From Candidatus Sericytochromatia bacterium (lineage in GTDB: Bacteria > Cyanobacteriota > Sericytochromatia > JACMPN01): a stretch of 18,900 nucleotides of DNA. Below, in pieces: positions 7,047 through 16,406 of the stretch. A program made the position numbers and the translations under genes. The stretch covers positions 1 through 18,900 of the forward strand of contig JACMPN010000462.1 in NCBI GenBank assembly GCA_014377495.1, in the 5' to 3' direction. The notes under the pieces are model-generated. The model saw nothing but the letters and a program-made list of their open reading frames with translations, did not search any database and was not told the DNA's origin. The number at the start of each line of letters is the position of its first letter. Positions within the stretch are counted from its first letter, which is position 1.

Positions 7047-10000
7047 ATGTCACGGCCGCAGTGGTTGCAACTCACCGCGTGGTTACGCCAGATGATGGCA
7101 TGTCTTCTCGCGTTCCTGCTTGTCTCGGTCCTCATCCCGGTGCTGCCGGCCCAAGCCGGCATCGGCGCCGTCTGGAACGTCTCCAAGAGCGTCGTCCCCT
7201 CGATCGCCACGCCCAACTCAACGGTGGTGTACACGATCACCGTCTACAACGCCGGTGACGACAAGGACAACATCGACGTCACGGACTACCTGCCGTCGGG
7301 GGTCACGATCCTGGCCTCCGGCAGTCGGCCGGCGGGCAGTCTGACCTACGTCCAGTACTGGAACACCAACCACTCGGGTGTTCCCGGGGGCGTCACGGCG
7401 TCCGGCACCTGGGGATATGCCCGCACGGTCGTCGGTGGCAAGGAACAGTTGGCCTTCAACCGGGTCAACAACTTCGACTATGGCTACGTCATGGTTTGGA
7501 CCCTGACCGTGAACGTGGCGCCGGGCCAACCCGACGGGGCCTACCCCAACCGCGTCTATTTGGCGGGTGTGGGCGGCATCAACCGGGACGTGGATACAGG
7601 CCCGACGGCCATCGTGACCATCGGCAATCCCCCCAATTTGTCTGTCACCAAGGTTTCCATCCCAGGGGCCCCCGTGACGATCGCCGAAAACTCGACGATC
7701 CAGTACAAGATAACCATCGTCAACACGGGCGGTGGTGCGGCAAACAACCTGTCGATCCTGGACACGCTGCCTCCCACCTTTTCCTACGACGGGGCGTTCC
7801 AGTCGTATTACCGGATCAATGGCGGAGCCTCGGTCACCATCACGCCCACCCTGACCACGCTGCCCACGCCCCCGGCAGCGACATGGACGATCGCCAGTCT
7901 GGCCGGCAACAGCACGACCCTGGACCTTTACTTCCAGGCACGCAGCGGCACCGGGGCCGCCTCCCAGGGCACCTGGACCAATCAGGTCGACGTGACCTCC
8001 TCCAACGCCGTCACCGCCGGCACGGGTGCCACGGCCCCGGTCAGCGTCGTCAATACGATCACACCGACGATCAGTAAGGCACTGACCAGTGCCAATCAGG
8101 CGGGACCACCTTACGACGGCAGCACCGGCAACCTGAAACTGAATTACACGATCACGATCACCAACCCGGGCGCGGCGACGGCTCAGAACCTGGCGGTGAC
8201 CGACGACCTGCCGGGTGCCACCGGCTGGGTCTACGATCCCGGTTCGTCCAACCAGGGCAACCCAAATGTCGTCGGCAACCAGTTAAAATGGACCAACATC
8301 GGCAGTCTGGCTGCCGGCGCCTCGACGACCGTCACGTTTTCGTTGCTCGCCCCCTCCGATCAGGCGGGTACCTTCAACGACACGGCGACGGTACAAGGCT
8401 CCAATACCAATCTGGCAACAACCGGCCCCACGGCACCTGCGGTGCTGAGCGGGGCCCAGTACACGATCAGCAAGTCGGTTACGCCGACCACGGCCCCCGT
8501 CAGCACGGCGACGACCGTGACGTACACGGTGACGGTCCAGAACACGGGCAACCGCTCCGGCACCTACCGCCTGACTGACGTGCTGCCGGCCAACACGGTG
8601 ATGACCACTTGGTCGACGGGACCGACACGTTATTACACGCGCAACGGCACGGCGAATGCGACGGCCCCCTCGGGCTATCCCGGCGCGTCGTTGATTTTCC
8701 CGACGAGCGGCACCAGCTTTACGCTGGCGACCGGGGCCACCGACACCTTCCAGTTTAAGGCGATCCTGACGGCGCCGGCGGCCGGCGTGTACTACAACAC
8801 CGCCTCCGTGCAGGACACGGCGATCACCAACGCCAACGCCACCACCGGGCGGACGGCCGGGATCACCGTGGGAACCCCGCCCAGCATGACGATCAGCAAG
8901 ACTGTCAACCAGAGTCTCGTCCTGCCCTTGGACCCCGTGATCTACACGATCCGGGTGGACAATACGGCGGGGGCGACGGCGACCGGCATCGACATCGCCG
9001 ACGTCCTGCCCACGGGTTTTAATTACCAGCCCGGCACCACATCGCTCAGGCTGAACGGCGGAGCCGCCAGCAATCCAGGCAACCCCACCAACACCTTCGG
9101 CACCCTGACGTGGAACAATCTCGTCGCCAGCCTGCCGGCGGGCCAGTTCTTCACGCTGAGCTTCTCGGTCCAGGTCGGCAACACCCCGGGCGTTTACACC
9201 AACCTGGCGACGGTCCAGGGCGACAACTTCGGCAACGTCGACACGGGCAGCACTGCGCCGGTCACCGTCGGCAACCCGCCCAACCTGTCGATCAGCAAAG
9301 CCGTCAACCTGCCTGGCCCCCATGCCCTGGGAGTGGTCACGGACGTGATCTACACGGTCACCGTCCAGAATACGGGCAGCGTGGCGGCGACCGGCGTCAG
9401 CATCGCTGACACTCTGCCGGCAGGCACGACGTACCAAATTGGGACCAGCCAGCTAAACACCGGCAGCGGCTTTCGGGCCACTGGTGACCCGAGTGGCACG
9501 ACAGGCACCGTCACCTGGAGCGGCCTGCCCAACATCGGCGCCTCCAGCACGCACTACCTGCGCTTCACCGTGCGGTTCCCCAACACGATGGGCTCGGGCG
9601 CCTATCCCAACAGCGCCGCCGTGTCGGCCGCCAACGCCACCACCACCACCACCGGGGCGACGGCCCCGGTGACGATCGGCACCCCCCCGAACATCCGCAT
9701 CAGCCAGTCTCTCAGCAGCACCAACGTGACGGCACCTTCCACGATCACCGTCACCTTGACGATCACGAACGTGGCGGGCGCCGGCACCGGCAACGTGGAC
9801 ATCGTCGACACCTACCTGCCCCTCGGCATGTCCTATGTGGGTGGCAGTGCCGGCTGGAGCGGGGCCGGGGGGGCCCCGCCGCTGACCCCGACCATCAGCG
9901 GCACGGATCCGATGCTGGTCACGTTCGACTTCAACACGCCCCAGGCTTTGGCGGGCGGCGGCACGATGATCCTCACCTTCCAGGTGAACGTCTTGGGGAC

Positions 10001-13000
10001 GGCCATCCAGGCGAACAGCGGCAGCAACGGCTATTACATTGAGTCCCGGACGATCGGCCAGAACTACGGCCTGATTACCACGGCTATCCCGCCGAACAGC
10101 CCGAGCACCGGATCGACGTCGCCCTCCCGAATCTACGTCACGTCGTCCAGCAGCGTCTCCCTCGCCAACCTGACCGCCGTCGCCCAACCCGGTCGCGTCG
10201 ACGTGCACTGGCGGACGGGCAGCGAATGGCAGAACATGGGGTTCCTGCTCACCCGGTCCGACAAACCCAACGGGCCCTTTGCAGCGGTCGGCCCGCACAT
10301 CGTCACCGGCCTGGGCAGTTCGGAGACGGGTGGGACCTACCATGTGACCGACCCGACCGTGACCGCCGGCGAGACCTACTATTACAAACTGGATGCAACG
10401 GAGTTCGGCGGGACCACCACGGCGCACGGCCCCCTCAAGGTCCGGGTGCCTGCGGCGGGTGAGATGCACTTCAGCCTGGAAAAGGGCAGCCCCCCGCCCG
10501 CCGTCGCCACCACGGTCCCGGTCGTGCCCGCCACCCCGAAGACGGCCGACGCAATGACGTATACGCAAGTCGTCGCCCGCGACAGCACGGGCATCACCCT
10601 GCGCTTGATCACACCGACCGTGCAGGTCCATACGAGCAATGGGGTCACCAGGGCCCTCATTGACAAGTTGCCGCTCGTCTCCAGGGCCGGCCAGTACCTG
10701 CTGCCACAGGCCGTGATCCCCCTCGGCCTGCCGGCTGACGTGCCCTACAGCGTGTCCGTCGTCTCGGCACTGGACCCCGTCCGGGTGGGCAACGTGCAAC
10801 TGTCGGTCACCGAACTGCCGCCACAGCCGAACCTGAATTCCAGCATCGGCGCCTATACGGCACCGACGGCGACAGCGACACCCCTGGCCCTGACCTCCTT
10901 GACCGCCCCGGTGGCCACGATCGTCCCGGCCCCGCAGCCGGTGGCGCCGGTGAGCGCCACACCATCGGCTTCGGCGCCGAAGACCAGCAGTGCCGGTACG
11001 ACCCTGCAGCAGCGCCACCTGCAGTTCGCTTTCGGCGTGATGGCCACGGTCACCGGTCCTCCGGGTCTCGTCGACGCCGACGAAACGGCCCAGGCCCGCA
11101 ACCACCGGATCTTGCAGCTCAAGCTGTATCCGGTGCAGTACGACGCCGCCAAAGCCATGCTGACGCAGTACCGGGACCTGACGGTGCGCCTGACTTTCGA
11201 GCGTCCGGCCACCCTGCTCACGAACACGTCCGCCCGCAGTCCCTACGATGCAGCCTTCGACCAGCTGATCACCGACTATGACCTGCTCAGCCGCTGGGAA
11301 GCGCCACCGACACCGCGCCAGGACGCCTTCACCGCCTTCGGGGGTCCGGCCTTCCGGGTGACGGTCCAAGGCGAGGGCATGGTGCAACTGACGGCGGCCG
11401 AGTTGTCGGCTGCCGGTGCCATCCTCAGCCAGCCTGCCAAGCTGCGGCTTTTCCACCGCCAAACGGAGCTGCCTCTCGATGTAACCGCTGCCGGTGGGCA
11501 GGTGCAGACGGTACGCTTCTTCGCCCCGGCCAACACTAGCCTCTATAGCCGGGAAACGGTCCTGTTCCTCGTCACTGACCAAGTCGACGGCAAGCGTATG
11601 GATACATGGGACGCCACGCCGCCCGCCGGGGTGCCGACGCCCGCCTACACAGCCACCGAAACACAGGCCAACAGCGCCTATTTCTGGCGCCAGATGCCAG
11701 CCGACGGCAAGTCCGACTACTGGTTCCACGACTATCTGGACCTGGCATTCGCCAACAAGCCGACCTCTGATCTCACCTTTACCCTGAGCGGCGTCGACAA
11801 CGACCCGGCGACGTCACGGTGGCTGGATGTCGGCCTGCGGGGCTCGATCCGCGAAACCAAAGTCCCGCTGAATAACCATGTCAGCGTCAGCGTCAACGGC
11901 CGCACGATCGGCGACCTGCTTTGGGGCGGCACGGATTACCTGAAAAAGCGGTTGCCCGTTCCCGACAATCTGCTCACCGATGGTCCCAACACGGTCCGCC
12001 TGACCCTGTTGACCGACCGTGGCGCCCAGACGCCCGTGGCCTTGGTCGACTCGGTGACCCTGCACCACACCCGCCGCTGGCAGGCTGAGCACGGCTACCT
12101 GGCTGCGACCGTGCCGAAGGCGGCCGGGGGGATTTACAGCGTCACCGGTTTGCAGGCAGCCGATGCCGCCGTCTATGACGTCGCGGCCACGTCGACTGTG
12201 CGCAAAGCCACCGGCCTGACGACGGCAGCGGCGGTCGGGTTCGCCGATCCGACGGCGACAGGCGAACACCGTTACTGGATTGGTGACGGCACAGGCCTGA
12301 AAGCGGCCACCATCGTCCCCGTTCCGACTGCCGATACCCTGCATGCCAGTCAGCAGGCTGACTACCTGGTCATCACGCCGGCCGTCTTCCGGGCCCAGGC
12401 CCAGCGGTTGGCCGACTACCGGGCCCTGAAGGGGCTGCAGACCAAAGTGGTCGACGTCCAGACCATCTATGACGAGTTCGCCGGCGGCCACCCTGAGCCT
12501 GAGGCCATCCGGGCCTTCCTGGCCTGGACCCAGTCCAACTGGGCGGCACCGGCACCCGCCTATGTGGTGCTGTTTGGCGACGGCAGCTTCGACTACCGCA
12601 ACGATTACGGCGAGGCTCCGGCGGCGCTGACCCAGTTCATCCCGCCCCATCTGCGGCCCAGTCTGCACATCGGCCTGACCCCGGACGACAACTGGTTTGC
12701 CAGTGCCGTCGGCGACGACGAGCTGCCCGACCTGTTCATTGGCCGGATGCCGGCGGCCACGCTGGCTGATGCCACCGTGATGGTCGACAAGGTCATCGCC
12801 TTCGAGGCCGCCAACGGGGCTTGGCGGGGACGGGCCGTCACGGTTACCGACGACAACGATGCCACCTTCCGGCGGATGACCGACAACGCCCGCCTGGGCT
12901 ATGCCCAGGCCTTCGGCTGGCAGGATCTGGCCGTGACGAACGCCGCCGGCCTGCAGACGGCCCTTGAGCAGGGTAGCGGCCTGAGCCTGTACGTCGGTCA

Positions 13001-13412
13001 CGGCACGACGGACTTCTGGGCCGATGAACAGGTGCTGACGAACGACACGGCCGGCACCAGCGCCGCCACCGACAAGGCCGGCGTGGTCGTCGCCGCCAGT
13101 TGCCTGACGGCCTACTTCTACGACCCGTATCTGCCGAGTCTGGGCGAGACGATGCTGCGCAAGCCCCGGGGTGGTGCCGCTGCGTACCTCGGCGGCACCG
13201 GCTACTCCCTGCCGGCAGCGCAGGAGATCATGCTGAAGCGCTTCTTCCGTTTTGCACTGACGGATCGGATGACTCTCGGGGCGGCGATGACCATGGCCAA
13301 GATCGGCTTGTTCATGGACGATGCGCCTCTCTGGCGGGAAGAGATCAGCAGCTGGACGTTGCTGGGTGATCCGGCGATGACGGTGGCGCCGCCGGCCGGG
13401 CTCGATCCGTAA
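7047..13412 (+). CDS. Giant exported protein: seven DUF11 repeats, FN3-like domain and C-terminal gingipain-type (C25) cysteine protease (2121 aa)
   Basis: A Sec signal peptide (hydrophobic 16-33, likely cleavage after AQA37) sends it out of the cytoplasm. Seven DUF11/B_ant-type Ig-like repeats follow, starting at about residues 38, 197, 339, 471, 613, 746 and 882. Each opens with a variant of NLSISK and has YT[IV]TV-N-G and D-LP motifs. An FN3-like domain spans about 1037-1135. A beta-rich region resembling C25 propeptides (1135-1770) contains a Pro/Ala/Thr linker (about 1270-1318). The peptidase C25 domain (1772-2121) has catalytic H1985 in YVGHGT and C2019 in AASCLTAYF, 34 residues apart much as in gingipains, and ends with the conserved LLGDPAM. 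There is no LPXTG, T9SS tail or transmembrane anchor. Start 7047 is preferred over 7041 because GGAG then lies 7 nt upstream. Targets are unknown; processing of surface proteins or predation-like degradation are possible. Confidence 0.93.
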   Translation: MSRPQWLQLTAWLRQMMACLLAFLLVSVLIPVLPAQAGIGAVWNVSKSVVPSIATPNSTVVYTITVYNAGDDKDNIDVTDYLPSGVTILASGSRPAGSLTYVQYWNTNHSGVPGGVTASGTWGYARTVVGGKEQLAFNRVNNFDYGYVMVWTLTVNVAPGQPDGAYPNRVYLAGVGGINRDVDTGPTAIVTIGNPPNLSVTKVSIPGAPVTIAENSTIQYKITIVNTGGGAANNLSILDTLPPTFSYDGAFQSYYRINGGASVTITPTLTTLPTPPAATWTIASLAGNSTTLDLYFQARSGTGAASQGTWTNQVDVTSSNAVTAGTGATAPVSVVNTITPTISKALTSANQAGPPYDGSTGNLKLNYTITITNPGAATAQNLAVTDDLPGATGWVYDPGSSNQGNPNVVGNQLKWTNIGSLAAGASTTVTFSLLAPSDQAGTFNDTATVQGSNTNLATTGPTAPAVLSGAQYTISKSVTPTTAPVSTATTVTYTVTVQNTGNRSGTYRLTDVLPANTVMTTWSTGPTRYYTRNGTANATAPSGYPGASLIFPTSGTSFTLATGATDTFQFKAILTAPAAGVYYNTASVQDTAITNANATTGRTAGITVGTPPSMTISKTVNQSLVLPLDPVIYTIRVDNTAGATATGIDIADVLPTGFNYQPGTTSLRLNGGAASNPGNPTNTFGTLTWNNLVASLPAGQFFTLSFSVQVGNTPGVYTNLATVQGDNFGNVDTGSTAPVTVGNPPNLSISKAVNLPGPHALGVVTDVIYTVTVQNTGSVAATGVSIADTLPAGTTYQIGTSQLNTGSGFRATGDPSGTTGTVTWSGLPNIGASSTHYLRFTVRFPNTMGSGAYPNSAAVSAANATTTTTGATAPVTIGTPPNIRISQSLSSTNVTAPSTITVTLTITNVAGAGTGNVDIVDTYLPLGMSYVGGSAGWSGAGGAPPLTPTISGTDPMLVTFDFNTPQALAGGGTMILTFQVNVLGTAIQANSGSNGYYIESRTIGQNYGLITTAIPPNSPSTGSTSPSRIYVTSSSSVSLANLTAVAQPGRVDVHWRTGSEWQNMGFLLTRSDKPNGPFAAVGPHIVTGLGSSETGGTYHVTDPTVTAGETYYYKLDATEFGGTTTAHGPLKVRVPAAGEMHFSLEKGSPPPAVATTVPVVPATPKTADAMTYTQVVARDSTGITLRLITPTVQVHTSNGVTRALIDKLPLVSRAGQYLLPQAVIPLGLPADVPYSVSVVSALDPVRVGNVQLSVTELPPQPNLNSSIGAYTAPTATATPLALTSLTAPVATIVPAPQPVAPVSATPSASAPKTSSAGTTLQQRHLQFAFGVMATVTGPPGLVDADETAQARNHRILQLKLYPVQYDAAKAMLTQYRDLTVRLTFERPATLLTNTSARSPYDAAFDQLITDYDLLSRWEAPPTPRQDAFTAFGGPAFRVTVQGEGMVQLTAAELSAAGAILSQPAKLRLFHRQTELPLDVTAAGGQVQTVRFFAPANTSLYSRETVLFLVTDQVDGKRMDTWDATPPAGVPTPAYTATETQANSAYFWRQMPADGKSDYWFHDYLDLAFANKPTSDLTFTLSGVDNDPATSRWLDVGLRGSIRETKVPLNNHVSVSVNGRTIGDLLWGGTDYLKKRLPVPDNLLTDGPNTVRLTLLTDRGAQTPVALVDSVTLHHTRRWQAEHGYLAATVPKAAGGIYSVTGLQAADAAVYDVAATSTVRKATGLTTAAAVGFADPTATGEHRYWIGDGTGLKAATIVPVPTADTLHASQQADYLVITPAVFRAQAQRLADYRALKGLQTKVVDVQTIYDEFAGGHPEPEAIRAFLAWTQSNWAAPAPAYVVLFGDGSFDYRNDYGEAPAALTQFIPPHLRPSLHIGLTPDDNWFASAVGDDELPDLFIGRMPAATLADATVMVDKVIAFEAANGAWRGRAVTVTDDNDATFRRMTDNARLGYAQAFGWQDLAVTNAAGLQTALEQGSGLSLYVGHGTTDFWADEQVLTNDTAGTSAATDKAGVVVAASCLTAYFYDPYLPSLGETMLRKPRGGAAAYLGGTGYSLPAAQEIMLKRFFRFALTDRMTLGAAMTMAKIGLFMDDAPLWREEISSWTLLGDPAMTVAPPAGLDP

Positions 13413-13414
13413 TT

Positions 13415-13429
13415 GCCCGGCCGCCGGGC
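13415..13429 (+). terminator. Short hairpin right after the C25 protease stop
   Basis: GCCCGG-CCG-CCGGGC forms a perfect 6-bp stem with a 3-nt loop beginning 2 nt after the stop codon. It lacks a T run, so it may stabilise the 3' end or act as a weak terminator. Confidence 0.4.
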
Positions 13430-13478
13430 CCCTGACTCAGCGGCGGCATGAAAAACGATAACCGCGCCCGGTGCCGAA

Positions 13479-13562
13479 CCGCGGTGCCAGATAAAGCCAA
13501 GCCCCAAGTTAAGACCTAGGGGAAGCCAAATGGCCTCCTTTGGGTCTTAACTGGCACGGCGG
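13479..13562. repeat. Composite inverted repeat between convergent genes
   Basis: An inner stem of 10 perfect pairs (AGTTAAGACC 13507-13516 with 13543-13552) continues inward, with G-U pairs and one mismatch, to an AAAT loop, giving about 20 pairs. A second inverted repeat encloses it: CCGCGGTGCCAG (13479-13490) and CTGGCACGGCGG (13551-13562) match at 11 of 12 positions and overlap the inner stem by 2 nt, so the two structures compete slightly. It lies between the stops of the C25 protease and the DUF512 gene and probably serves as a bidirectional terminator. The enclosing stem is more than a terminator needs. Confidence 0.7.
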
Positions 13563-13586
13563 TCCGTCGCAGGACCCACCCGTTGC

Positions 13587-14957
13587 TTAGAGGGATTTTT
13601 CCCAGGAATACACGACGATCGGCACACTGGATTCGCGGCCGATCCAGCTCTCGTCCGCCATCACACCGGAGATCAGGCCGGCGGCGTTCGTCGGCACGAC
13701 GGTGACCGGGGCGGTGACGACGTGGCACAGCTCATCGAAGGTGACGTCGTCCAGGAACAGGTCACCAGTGCTGCGCAGCATCACCTTGGGGAGGATGACG
13801 GCATCGCCCAGATCCCGGCCGGCCAGGGCCGTCATCAGGTCCGAGCCCGTGACGAGACCGGTGGCCGAGATGCGGGGTCCCCAGAACTCGGAGACGACCG
13901 TCACCAGTTGGACGGTGAGGTTCTCGATCGTGTTCAGCCGGTCGACGGCAGCCTGCAGCATCGGGGTGCCCATCTGTCCGGTGACGACTGTGACCCGGCG
14001 GGGGGCCGGCAGCGCGACGGGCAGTTGCTTGGCCAGCTTGCGGAACTCTTTTTCGAAAAGTCGGCTGACGCCGACCCCGTCTTCGGCCAGGGGGAACTCG
14101 CCGTAATGCTTTGCCGCCGGCAGGGCCTTGGCGCCCTGGATGTAGAACTCGTCACCGAGAAAGACGACGGGCTCGCCGTAGGTCTCCAGGCAATGGGCCT
14201 GCCAGCGCTGCACCTGGGCGATGACCTCCCGGCACCACGCCAGCGTCGTCTCGGCCATGGCGTTCTTGTGGTACTTGGTCACGCCGAGCGGCACGATTGC
14301 CAGGTTGATCATCGTCGGGTGGTAGGCGAGCAGGTCGCGGATCGTCTTGTCGAGTTCCTTGCCGTCGTTGACGCCGGGGCAGAGGACAACCTGACCGTAG
14401 AACTGGATGCCGTGATCGGCCAGGCTGCGCAACTGCCGCTTGATGCGGGCTCCGCGTTTATTGACGAGCATCTCCGCCCGCAGGCGACCGTTGGTCGTGT
14501 GCACCGAGATGTTGATCGGGCTGAGGTTCTGATCATAAATACGGCGCCAGTTGGCCGGGGTCCAGTTCGTCAGGGTGACGAAGTTGCCATGGTAAAAGCT
14601 GAGCCGGTAGTCGTCGTCGCGGAGATAGAGGCTGCGCCGCATCCGCATGGGCAACTGATCGAGGAAGCAGAATGAGCAGCGGTTGCGGCACTGGCGGATT
14701 CCGTCGAAGACGGCATCCTCGAAGGAGAGACCGAGCCCGGTATCGGAGTCCTTGGTGATCGTCACCTGGTAACGCTCGCCGCCCGGACGCTCCAGCTCGA
14801 CATCGACCCACTCGTCGGATTGCAGGAACTGGTAGTCGATCAGGTCGGTGACCTCCTGGCCATTGATCAGCCATAGGCGATCGCCCGGCGCCACGCCGGC
14901 CTGTGCCGCCGGTGACGCATCGGCCACGGCCGTGATCAACCCACCCTTGTTACGCAT
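13587..14957 (-). CDS. PDZ-radical SAM-DUF512 protein (456 aa)
   Basis: A cytoplasmic Fe-S protein of unknown reaction, conserved in Firmicutes and cyanobacteria and described from memory as the TIGR03279/DUF512 group. Residues 1-62 form an N-terminal PDZ-like domain (SPAAQAGVAPGDRLWLINGQ). The CxxxCxxC cluster (C90, C94, C97 in CRNRCSFCF) binds the SAM-cleaving 4Fe-4S centre. Residues 110-250 follow the radical SAM barrel with YRLSFYHGNFVTLTN and GQVVLCPGVNDG. The DUF512 part (about 250-450) includes LGDEFYIQG and ends with KVMLR and DDVTF segments seen in the family. The ATG at 14957 follows GGAGG at 4 nt and has a promoter upstream. It is monocistronic and converges on the C25 gene. In other genomes such genes often neighbour the GTPase gene der, which is not seen here. 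Confidence 0.93.
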   Translation of the reverse strand: MRNKGGLITAVADASPAAQAGVAPGDRLWLINGQEVTDLIDYQFLQSDEWVDVELERPGGERYQVTITKDSDTGLGLSFEDAVFDGIRQCRNRCSFCFLDQLPMRMRRSLYLRDDDYRLSFYHGNFVTLTNWTPANWRRIYDQNLSPINISVHTTNGRLRAEMLVNKRGARIKRQLRSLADHGIQFYGQVVLCPGVNDGKELDKTIRDLLAYHPTMINLAIVPLGVTKYHKNAMAETTLAWCREVIAQVQRWQAHCLETYGEPVVFLGDEFYIQGAKALPAAKHYGEFPLAEDGVGVSRLFEKEFRKLAKQLPVALPAPRRVTVVTGQMGTPMLQAAVDRLNTIENLTVQLVTVVSEFWGPRISATGLVTGSDLMTALAGRDLGDAVILPKVMLRSTGDLFLDDVTFDELCHVVTAPVTVVPTNAAGLISGVMADESWIGRESSVPIVVYSWEKSL

Positions 14958-15072
14958 GCTGCCTCCGCTGCGACCGTGTTCAAAACGGCAACTCAGGCTA
15001 TTTTCCCCCGCATCGCGTCAGGGATGCAAGCGACCGTGCGCGTCACGGCGGGATTTAAACGGCGGGGAGCGG

Positions 15073-15101
15073 GGTATAACAGGGAGGTAGCGCCTTGTCA
15101 G
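15073..15101 (-). promoter_or_regulatory. Sigma-70-type promoter of the DUF512 gene
   Basis: On the minus strand, CTGACA (15101-15096, 5/6 match) is followed at 17 nt by TATACC (15078-15073, 4/6 match). The leader to the DUF512 start would be about 110 nt. The same segment on the plus strand shows TATAAC (15075-15080), which could serve gene A, but its -35 match is poor. Confidence 0.6.
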
Positions 15102-15222
15102 CCCCGCCTCCGATCGGCCGGCGCCGGTCAACACACGCAAGTATCCGCCGGTTGCCGGCGACAAACATGGTTCAGGCCGGGCGACCACGCCGCCGGTCGA
15201 GCCGAAGGGAGACGCCGACATT

Positions 15223-16122
15223 ATGGGTAACGCTGCGACTTCACCGAATGGTGGCACGTATCGTTCGGCGGCCTTGGCCGCCATGATGGCCCAGGAGTCG
15301 GTGCACGCCCCCGCCGCCGCTGCCAAAAAGCCGGCGGCTCCTGCGGACACTGCCAAGGGCAGGGCGCCCGTCCACAAGGACACGTCCTCGACCCCGGCCA
15401 GCGGCAAAGCACCCAGCGCCGTCCTCATCTATGACATCGACACCCGGAAAAAACGGGCCCCGAATGCCCAGGAAATGGCGTCGATCCAGGCGTCGCCCGA
15501 GACGAAGGGCAAAAACCGTTTCGTCAAATCGACCGAAAACGGAGCGCCGCTGCTGGAGATCGCCACCGACAAAGATTTCCAGGAAATCGACACCGCCATC
15601 GTCGCCGCAGTCAAACAGGAGGCGGACGAGCGCAAGGACCGCCGGACCGAGCGCCGGGTCCAAATCGGGGTCACCACCGGCATCGGGCTCGCCACCTACG
15701 GGGGCATGGCCTACAAGGCGATCAAGGTGGCCCGGGTGGCTACTACCGGCACCATCCTAGTCAAGGGGGCACAGACCCTCAGCGTGGCCGGCAAAGCCGC
15801 CTCCTTCGGCGGCAAGGCCCTGGCATTCACCGGCAGCAAGGTCCTTCCCGTTGTCGGCATCGTCTTTGGTGGCATCGGCATCGCCGGCGATGTGATGAAA
15901 TGGAAGGACCCGAACAACAAGAAACACGGCGACGACATCGCCCGTATCGGCGGCAACGCCCTGAGCATGATCGGCTCCGGCATGATGCTCGCCGGCGGTG
16001 CGGCCTCGTTGACGGGGGTCGGCGCCATCGCCGGTGTCCCGCTTGCCGTGGCCGGTCTGGTGGTCAGCGGTGTCGGCATGCTGGTCAGCGGCATCGGCAG
16101 CTGGTTCGACGACAACGACTAG
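15223..16122 (+). CDS. Gene A: leader-tagged protein with glycine-rich hydrophobic C-terminus, unknown family (299 aa)
   Basis: I do not recognise this protein. Residues 16-25 (AALAAMMAQE) match a leader shared with the two genes that follow. An Ala/Pro/Lys linker (28-65) and a polar, charged region with EADERKDRRTERR (133-145) follow. From residue 148 on it is hydrophobic and glycine-rich: VTTGIGLATYGGMAYKAI, then K206-V-L-P, then DD237/238, RIGGNALS (241-248), and a glycine-zipper stretch (250-293, GVGAIAGVPLAVAGLVVSG), ending WFDDND. The KVLP-to-DD spacing (31 residues) and RIGGNA are the same in gene B. There is no Sec signal peptide, so membrane insertion would be from inside or after non-Sec export. 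AGGGAG lies 11 nt before the ATG. Pore-former, membrane-attached scaffold or secreted effector are all possible. Confidence 0.85.
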   Translation: MGNAATSPNGGTYRSAALAAMMAQESVHAPAAAAKKPAAPADTAKGRAPVHKDTSSTPASGKAPSAVLIYDIDTRKKRAPNAQEMASIQASPETKGKNRFVKSTENGAPLLEIATDKDFQEIDTAIVAAVKQEADERKDRRTERRVQIGVTTGIGLATYGGMAYKAIKVARVATTGTILVKGAQTLSVAGKAASFGGKALAFTGSKVLPVVGIVFGGIGIAGDVMKWKDPNNKKHGDDIARIGGNALSMIGSGMMLAGGAASLTGVGAIAGVPLAVAGLVVSGVGMLVSGIGSWFDDND

Positions 16123-16187
16123 GCAGGGCTTGCGCCCACCCGCCCGGCATCTCTCCCGGTTCACCGGATCCGGCCGCCGTGTTTTTT

Positions 16188-16221
16188 GGCCCCGGTTCGA
16201 GTGCCTGCTCTGACCGGGGCC
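16188..16221 (+). terminator. 9-bp hairpin downstream of gene A
   Basis: GGCCCCGGT (16188-16196) pairs perfectly with ACCGGGGCC (16213-16221) around a 16-nt loop. A run of six T lies just before, not after, the stem on the plus strand, so this is not a standard intrinsic terminator. It separates gene A from B, and the remaining gap to 16331 shows no gene. Confidence 0.5.
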
Positions 16222-16331
16222 TGTCCGTTGGCGCAGACGATCAGGCCGTCGGCGCAGCAGCTGCGCCGGGACACCGATTCAGGCCATCCCTTTGTCAAAC
16301 CTTAGAGTTCCATTAGCCTTGTCGCAAGAAA

Positions 16332-16356
16332 GGTTAAGTGACTGTCAAGCCATAAT
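16332..16356 (+). promoter_or_regulatory. Promoter-like element upstream of gene B
   Basis: GGTTAAG (16332-16338), CAAG (16346-16349) and CATAAT (16351-16356, 5/6 match to -10) lie in an AT-rich island about 50-75 nt before the gene B start. The same words in the same order occur before gene C with a 7-nt shorter gap. No consensus -35 sits at 17 nt. A CCACC-GGAA-GGTGG hairpin follows before the ribosome site. Confidence 0.35.
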
Positions 16357-16406
16357 AATTCTAACCACCGGAAGGTGGCAGAGAGCGCAACGCCGAGGAG
16401 GCAATC

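Noticed and set aside
9453..11729. A long open frame (758 codons) on the minus strand inside the C25 protease gene
   Set aside because: It is antisense to clear DUF11 and protease motifs, has Gly/Arg/His-rich composition and no ribosome site. Long antisense frames are expected in GC-rich coding DNA.
16371..16386. A possible sigma-54 promoter (TGGCAG and a nearby GC) before gene B
   Set aside because: The -12 GC element is two bases too close to the -24 GG, and it lies too near the ribosome site.
16363..16400. A possible c-di-GMP-I riboswitch before gene B (hairpin with GGAA loop, then GCGCAACGCC)
   Set aside because: The conserved AGGGCAAACC, the second stem and the exact ACGCAAAGCC core are absent, so the similarity is limited to a GNRA hairpin.
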